From Morinoia aosen (taxonomy: Eukaryota > Arthropoda > Malacostraca > Amphipoda > Talitridae), in NCBI GenBank assembly GCA_030386875.1, contig CM059570.1, forward strand, positions 30,743,422 to 30,807,421: 64,000 bases of DNA. Reading direction: 5' to 3'. Below, piece by piece: positions 57,655 to 64,000 of this stretch. The notes below the pieces were generated by a model, which was given only the letters and a program-made list of their open reading frames with translations, was not told the origin of the DNA and ran no database searches. The position numbers and the translations under genes were made by a program. How positions within the stretch are numbered: the first letter of the stretch is position 1; the number at the start of each line of letters is the position of its first letter.

Positions 57655-57990
57655 AGAATATAAAAACACTTTTTTCAGTACAGATTAGGGAGAGAATATA
57701 AAAGTAATTGTAATTTAATTGTATTGTAATTGTAAGAATGTAATTGTTGAGTACAGATTAGAGAGAGAATATAATTGTAATTATAATATAATTGTATAGT
57801 AATTGTATGAATGTAATTGTTGAGTACAGATTAGAGGGAGAATATAATTGTAATTATAATATAATTGTATTGTAATTGTAAGAATTAATTGTTGAGTACA
57901 GATTAGAGGGTGAATATAATTGTAATTATAATATAATTGTATTGTAATTGTATGAATGTAATTGTTGAGTACAGATTAGAGGGAATGAAG
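57655..57990. repeat. ~73-bp AT-rich repeat, about five units
   Basis: GTACAGATTAGAGGGAGAAT, ATAATTGTAATTATAATATA and GTAATTGTATGAATGTAATT blocks. Confidence 0.85.
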
Positions 57991-58136
57991 GCTCAGCTTC
58001 GCCTGCAACCAACATTTAGTGCGCCATTGCAAAAGAGAATGATACAGTTAAAAAAAACTATACCATGGGCGCCAGTTTTTGTCATAAGCTTTCATGTGTT
58101 TTCTCAAGCATTTTATTAACTCGGTTATTAATGCCA

Positions 58137-58362
58137 ACTAGTCTATCCCTCTTTATTTGAAATGAAAAAGAGGGCGATATGAGAGAAAGGCCGTAAGAAA
58201 TAAATAAAAAACAAACTCTCGAGAGTTGATGAGGCCGCGTGAACACGGCCCGTCAAAATATATCGGGCTGGAGCTTGTATCACAGATACGCTCATCACAC
58301 ACTGCAGGCTGGCTTCGGACAGACAGACAGACGGACGGACGCGGCTCTTATTATAGTATAGA
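58137..58362 (-). mobile_element. Helentron-like non-autonomous element, copy 3
   Basis: Minus strand start TCTATACTATAATAAGAGCC and end ACTAGT, same internal palindrome as copies 1 and 2. Confidence 0.68.
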
Positions 58363-59064
58363 TTTAACATTCGTGGTTTTTGTATTAATAATTTTGGGAT
58401 AGGAATCACTTAATCACGAACAATGTGAACGAACAAATAAAAATATACTATGATTAATATTCACATTTTTATTAGACTAACTGAATTTAATCATTTGCGC
58501 TACCTTAACGTATGATATTTTTAGTGATAATTTCTGTGATAATTGTAGTGCAAAACACAGATTTAAACTAATTCCGAACAACATATTCTATTCCGTAAAG
58601 TTTAATAATTAGAGGACGAGGACGGTATTAATAATTTTTTATATGCGAGCTACTGATTGGCTGCTAATCTTTGAACGAAGAATTAAGTTATAAGGGCGAT
58701 GAAGTATTTCCATACATAACTAGGTTTGGTGCCTTATTGATGTGGGTGGGAAAAAAGAAAAGAAGTTTCAAATTCTCACCAAAACAGGCTTTCACAAATA
58801 CGCCGATGTCGTGTGAAGTTTGGGAGGTGTCGTGCAGCAGAAATTCCAGTATTGAAGGCTCCAAAATTTAGATGAAAGGAGGGAGCATATTATTGAAGGC
58901 AATTTATGAACCCCCAGAAACTGTAGACATCGCTTCACCTATCCTGCAATTTATCTGCATTCTTTCTTCTGTAAAACCTCAAACAACGCTATTGTAATAC
59001 AGCATCTCTGCAGTACAACGGCAACTTCAAGATACGACGAAGATTTGTAATATGTGAATTATTA
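58363..59064. other. Nothing recognised
   Basis: No exon, RNA gene or repeat that I can support. Confidence 0.4.
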
Positions 59065-59460
59065 CAAGTTAAAACTAAATTCCAACAAGTTAGAAATAAA
59101 TTGTTGCAAGTTAGAAATAAATTGTTACAAGTTAGAAATAATTGTTACAAGTTGTAAATGAATTGATATAAGGTATAAATAAATTGTTACAAATTACAAA
59201 TAAATCGTTGCAAGTTACGAATAAATCGCTACAAGTTACAAATAAATTATTACTAGCTATAAATAAACTATTACAAGTTACAATAAATTGTTACAAGCAC
59301 AAATAAATTGTTACACGTTTCAAATAGATCGTTAGAAGTTTCAAATAAATTGTTACAAGTACAAATAAATTGTTACAAGTACAAAAAAATTGTTACAAGT
59401 TTCAAATAATATATTAAAAGTTATAAATAAATAGTTAAATTAATAAATAAAGTGTTCCTA
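59065..59460. repeat. ~21-bp AAGTTACAAATAAATTGTTAC minisatellite
   Basis: About 18 units, moderately diverged. Confidence 0.9.
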
Positions 59461-59759
59461 GTAGTAAATTGGTTTCAGATTCGAAGCAAGAGGAAATAGA
59501 ATGCTGGCCAATTAGCGCTAAAATTAATCGAATTATTACCGACCGCGAACGAACAGTGTTAAGTTTTTTGTTTTTTAGATTATTTTTCCGTCTTATTCTA
59601 CATGCGATGTGTTTTTGTGTAGATTTCGAGTTGGTAGTCAAATTCCAGGCTCTTGCGCACTGATTTTGCCTCATACTTTTGTTTTTCATGTGTGTTTTGC
59701 CTTAATAATCTGTGACCACGGTTTTTGCATGGCTTATTTACGTAAGTGCATTTATTTCA
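59461..59759. other. Nothing recognised
   Basis: No feature seen. Confidence 0.4.
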
Positions 59760-60030
59760 TATTTTTCTCATTATTTATAAAGGTATTTATTTATCTTACT
59801 ATTTGATATAGGTACTTATTTATCTTAATATTTATAACATGTATTCATTCATCTTACTATTTATTATAGGTACTTATTTATCATGCTATTTATTGCAGGT
59901 ATTTATTTATCTTACTATTTATTAACGGTACTTATTTATCTTACTATTTATTATAGGTACTTATTTATCTTACTATTTATTATAGGTAATTATTTATCTT
60001 ACTATTTATTATAGGTATTTATATATCTTA
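59760..60030. repeat. ~29-bp TTATTTATCTTACTATTTAT minisatellite
   Basis: About nine units ending ATAGGTAC; on the minus strand each has ATA|GTAAGAT, a donor-like string, though no exon is known beside it. Confidence 0.88.
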
Positions 60031-60128
60031 TTTAAGTCACATGTGGATGGCGTAATTGTTTGTCGTAATGGCACCCACAACAATAATACCAGAATGCATA
60101 ACTACCGTGATCACATTAAATAAAATTA

Positions 60129-60330
60129 TTAAATCCATTCGCTTGTTGTCATGTCCCCAAACTGATCAAACTTGTGCAGCGCAGGACTTCCACTATATTT
60201 CTTATATCTCTCATAATGATATCTCTTGTTGAGCAACACTTGGCAAAACCTCAATGCATTTGACAATTCTGCGACGCAGGTCTTAGCCATCCTCTTAGCA
60301 CAACAGCTCTGCACACACAAAACACGAACG
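60129..60330 (-). other. Orphan coding-like fragment
   Basis: The minus-strand frame here reads KRMAKTCVAELSNALRFCQV, then KYSGSPALHKFDQFGD and TTSEWI before a stop. Its composition looks protein-like rather than repeat-like, but I recognise no family. It continues upstream only into the 42-bp array. It could be an exon or a transposon fragment. Confidence 0.25.
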
Positions 60331-60900
60331 TCGGCACATCTGTCAACAATCACCACGAGCAACAGAAACACCGGCCACATCAGGCAACAATCACCACGCG
60401 CAACAGAAACACCGGCCACATCAGGCAACAATCACCACGCGCAACAGAAACACCGGCCACATCAGGCAACAATCACCACGCGCAACAGAAACACCGGCCA
60501 CATCAGACAACAATCACCACGAGCAACAGAAACACCGGCCACATCAGGCAACAATCACCACGCGCAACAGAAACACCGGCCACATCAGGCAACAACCACC
60601 ACGAGCAACACAAACACCGGTCACATCAGACAACATTCACCACGAGCAACACAAACACCGGTCACATCTGGCAACAATCACCACGAGCACCACAAAAACC
60701 GGTCACATCAGACAACAATCACCACGAGCAACACAAACACCGGTCACATCTGGCAACAATCATCACGAGCAACACAAATAGCAGCCACATATGGCAACAA
60801 TCACCACAAGCAACACAAACATCGGCCACATCTGGCAACAATCACCACAAGCAACACAAACATCGGCCACATCTGGCAACAATCACCACGAGCGACGCAA
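60331..60900. repeat. 42-bp minisatellite, about 13 units
   Basis: AACAATCACCACGAGCAACA plus GAAACACCGGCCACATCAGGC. Because 42 is a multiple of three, one plus frame stays open through it. Confidence 0.93.
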
Positions 60901-60962
60901 TCGAATTCCGAAGCTCAAATTGTGGTTATGCTCCACTGCACTGAAGGGAGCGTCCATCAGTT

Positions 60963-60988
60963 CCAATTGGAGCAGATGCTCCAATTGG
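60963..60988. repeat. 26-bp palindrome
   Basis: CCAATTGGAGCA and its inverse around GA, in a GC-richer 200-bp segment between two arrays. Confidence 0.8.
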
Positions 60989-61119
60989 AGCAATTCCTAA
61001 GTGCTGGTCATCGAATTGCAGCTCTGCGCAGGTGCATCTGGCCGGGGGGTCGTTCCCACTCTGGCCGAGTGCGGAAAACCTCTAATGAAGGTCAATTTTT
61101 CCCTCGAATTTTTTTAATG

Positions 61120-61335
61120 ATGCAGAGCGGAATTTTGGTCCCCATGCAGAGCGGAATTTTGGTCCTCTTGCAGAACTGAATTCTGGTCCCCATGCAGAAC
61201 TGAATTCTGGTCCCCATGCAGAACTGAATTCTGGTCCCCATGCAGAACTGAATTTTGGTCCCCATGCAGAACTGAATTTTGGTCCCCATGCAGAACTGAA
61301 TTCTGGTCCCCATGCAGAACTGAATTCTGCCTCTT
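61120..61335. repeat. 24-bp minisatellite, about nine units
   Basis: AACTGAATTCTGGTCCCCAT plus GCAG, with AGCGGAATTTTGG variants at the left. Confidence 0.92.
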
Positions 61336-62484
61336 TCTCTCTCAGATGCGAAGCGATTCCGTTACGCGTTGGCATGTGTTTGGGCGTGACAAATTTTGGG
61401 TTCAGTAAAAGTTGTATATTAAATGAATTTTGATCTGAATAGGATATGTGCACACTTTTAGGCATAAAACATTCGATCGGAGCTAAGTCCCCACAAGCTG
61501 TGGGTAAATAGTACCCCTTTTTGGAAAATTAAAAATGACACAGATACAAAACTGATATACTGAAAGAACTAATCTACAGTACGCTGGAATTAACAATCTT
61601 GGCTTTCCTTTTTGCTCATATGGAGTGACTTTTTACTGTGGGGTTCACCTTCAAAATACCTCAAAAACTGAAAATCTTAACCTAAATTGAGGGTATCATT
61701 GGTTATCTTGCCTTGATTACTTAGGGTCAACCCGGGTTTGTGATCTAGGTCCTAAAAAATATTTCATGGAAATAAATATTTAATGTTACCTCACTCAGAA
61801 GCAAAGAGAGACAAAGTAAATTAAAATTCGATAATGATTTTCTCACACAAAAAAAGGGAGTTCACGTATTTTTATTCTAGATTTAGCTTCAGGCTTCAAA
61901 ATACCAAGTCATGTGAAATTAAAGCTCTAGTATATAGACTTATTAACAATGAAAGCTCCACAACACTCATTTATAAAATATGAAAGCTTCATAAAACCGA
62001 TTTATCAAAAATATAAATGTTTTATAGTATTAATCTATATTTATAGTATATTAGTAAGCTTCGTGACCTTTAACTCAGTAGCGTATTCATTGACCGGTAA
62101 AATTCATCATGAATTTTCATTAACACAGTGGTAAGAGCAGTTCATTTTGCCGTCTGGAGCCGCCGTTCACGGGACTAATAAGAGCTTGAGCCAAAATCTA
62201 CAGCCAAAACAAACGCAAAATTGAATAGGGCTGCTTTAATAGGACAATGGATTTATAGGATTACTTTCAAACTTTTTTACCTTCATGTTAAATGAGGTCG
62301 GTTTTCCCTCTAGCTATTGTTTTCTTTCCAATGCAAAGGATCTTTCTCTTTTAATTGTTAGCATGCAGCCCAAATAATTAACTGCTAAGTTGAATTAGTG
62401 AACTTGCCTAAGAACAAAATATTTCGAGACAAGTCTACAAGTTTTTGAGCATTTTTAATTTTTTTTTTTGTTTGAAGGGATTGA
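61336..62484. other. Nothing recognised
   Basis: AT-rich; no gene signal on either strand. Confidence 0.4.
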
Positions 62485-63500
62485 AAGACCATACCGGCTA
62501 CCAATGAACCGTACTGGCTACCATAGAACCATACCGGCTACCAAAGAACCATACCGGCTACCAAAGAACCATACCGGCTACCAAAGAACCGTACCGGCTA
62601 CCATAGAACCATACCGGCTACCAAAGAACCATACCGGCTACCAAAGAACCATGCCCGATACCAAAGAACAGCACCGGCTACCATAGAACCATACCGGCTA
62701 CCAAAGAACCATACCGGATACCAAAGAACCATACCGGCTACCAAAGAACCATACCGGCTACCAAAGAACCATACCGGCTACCAAAGAACCATACCGGCTA
62801 CCAAAGAACCGTACCGGCTACCATAGAACCATACCGGCTACCAAAGAACCATACCGGCTACCAAAGAACCATGCCCGATACCAAAGAACAGCACCGGATA
62901 CCAAAGAACCGCACCGGCTACCAAAGAACCATTCCGGTTACCAAAGAACCATACCGGCTACCAAAGAACCATACCGGATACCAAAGAACCATACCGGCTA
63001 CCAAAGAACCATTCCGGCTACCAAAGAACCATACCGGATACCAAAGAACCATACCGGCTACCAAAGAACCATACCGGCTACCAAAGAACCATACCGGATA
63101 CCAAAGAACCGCACCGGCTACCAAAGAACCATTCCGGTTACCAAAGAACCATACCGGCTACCAAAGAACCATACCGGATACCAAAGAACCGCACCGGCTA
63201 CCAAAGAACCATTCCGGTTACCAAAGAACCATACCGGCTACCAAAGAACCATACCGGATACCAAAGAACCATACCGGCTACCAAAGAACCATTCCGGCTA
63301 CCAAAGAACCATACCGGATACCAAAGAACCATACCGGCTACCAAAGAACCATACCGGCTACCAAAGAACCATACCGGATACCAAAGAACCATACCGGCTA
63401 CCAAAGAACCATACCGGCTACCAAAGAACCATACCGGATACCAAAGAACCGTACCGGCTACCAAAGAACCATATCGGCTACCAAAGCACCATACCATCGG
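62485..63500. repeat. 20-bp minisatellite, about 50 units
   Basis: CCAAAGAACCATACCGGCTA with CGGATA, ATTCCGGTTA and GCACCGG variants arranged in longer recurring blocks; decayed CGGCTTATTGAAGA-type units extend to about 63720. On the minus strand units contain CCG|GTATGG. Confidence 0.95.
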
Positions 63501-63720
63501 CTTAAAGAATCGTTCTGCTAAATTAAAAAATAGTACTGGTTTACTAAAGCACAGTATCAGCTTATTGAAGATCAGTGCCGGCTCATTGAAGATCCAGGTT
63601 ACATTATTTAAGAAGCGTGCCTGCTTCTTAAGAAACCCTGCCGCGTGTAAAAAGAAGTCGCTGTTTATTAAAGAAATGCGTCGGCTTATTGAAGACCTTT
63701 ACTGGCTCGTTAAAAAAACA

Positions 63721-64000
63721 CTCTTGAGTGAATCAATATACTGATGACATCTGAACAAAGTTTGCTAGCGGAATCCAATAGAAGTGAAAGTGCTTTTTGC
63801 CTTAAGTGGTCACGACAGAGATTCTGTTCCGTTCAAACATTCAAACCTAGTGATTTAATTTCATTACTGGATTTCTATGTTCGTTTGTTCTGCTACATTT
63901 ACTGAGTCACATCAATTACGCTTTTTGTGCTCTTGAGTTAATAACGTCAACAGTCCGGTCTGCTCGTCCGTCCTTCCTTCCTCCTTGCTGGGACAATGGA
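63721..64000. other. Window edge, nothing recognised
   Basis: No exon could be supported; the sequence is cut at the edge. Confidence 0.4.

Noticed and set aside
60226-61179. 317-codon plus-strand frame, His/Gln/Thr/Asn-rich
   Set aside because: It follows the 42-bp minisatellite; the non-repeat part is not recognisable.
62468-63521. TKEPYRLPKNHTGYQ repeat protein
   Set aside because: Translation of a 20-bp satellite; frame shifts of the unit give only short peptide periodicity, not a gene.

Overview
The window looks like intronic, repeat-rich DNA from an arthropod, most likely an insect. The reasons are a Sidestep-type immunoglobulin gene with GC-rich exons in AT-rich, multi-kilobase introns, an interstitial (CCTAA)n telomere-type tract at 5150-5180, Helentron-like elements, tRNA-derived SINEs, and a Penelope-like retroelement. 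I cannot name the species. The only host gene I can support is one minus-strand gene that covers 11-42596. I pieced it together from ten short exons whose reading frames and splice sites fit exactly. They join to about 524 codons and five tandem Ig domains, each split by one intron. The signal-peptide exon (above 42.6 kb or outside) and the membrane-proximal, transmembrane and cytoplasmic exons (below position 1) were not found. The family acts in axon guidance and synaptic matching as ligands for Beaten path proteins.  LAYOUT (gene reads right to left): Ig1 exons 42467-42596 and 32839-33041; Ig2 30759-30869 and 23323-23565; Ig3 21097-21248 and 11993-12137; Ig4 11401-11531 and 9356-9515; Ig5 3696-3790 and 11-209. 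Introns between Ig domains are all phase 1. From 42.6 to 64 kb there is no exon I can defend, only satellites, dispersed repeats and transposon remnants; this may be the gene's first intron or its upstream flank.  THE UNUSUAL SYSTEM: almost every splice junction of this gene has a private tandem array starting at or within a few tens of bases of it. In several cases the array unit is visibly a copy of that junction. The 39-bp array (about 6690-9355) repeats the 3' end of the Ig4 exon plus its GTGAGT donor. The 2.5-kb array at 39940-42466 repeats the end of the Ig1 exon plus GTACGT; its units have the form pyrimidines-ACAG|GTRCGT, like recursive-splicing points. A ~55-bp array (11165-11400) repeats ACGAG|GTAAGC. 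On the acceptor side, units carry acceptor-like or branch-point-like motifs (11532-11866, 12138-12312, 30870-31010). Tandem arrays thus appear to have been seeded by duplication across exon/intron boundaries, filling introns with decoy splice sites on the transcribed strand.  OTHER CONTENT: an inverted partial dimer of a Penelope-like element (15453-17697) with hammerhead-like tails and another hammerhead-like core at 24265-24300; a 585-bp foldback from a DUF4817 mariner-type transposon (29992-30576); a 269-bp MITE (44540-44808); three Helentron-like copies; two SINEs; several near-perfect short palindromes; and more than 30 further minisatellites. Long open frames inside arrays (up to 826 codons) are artefacts of repetition.
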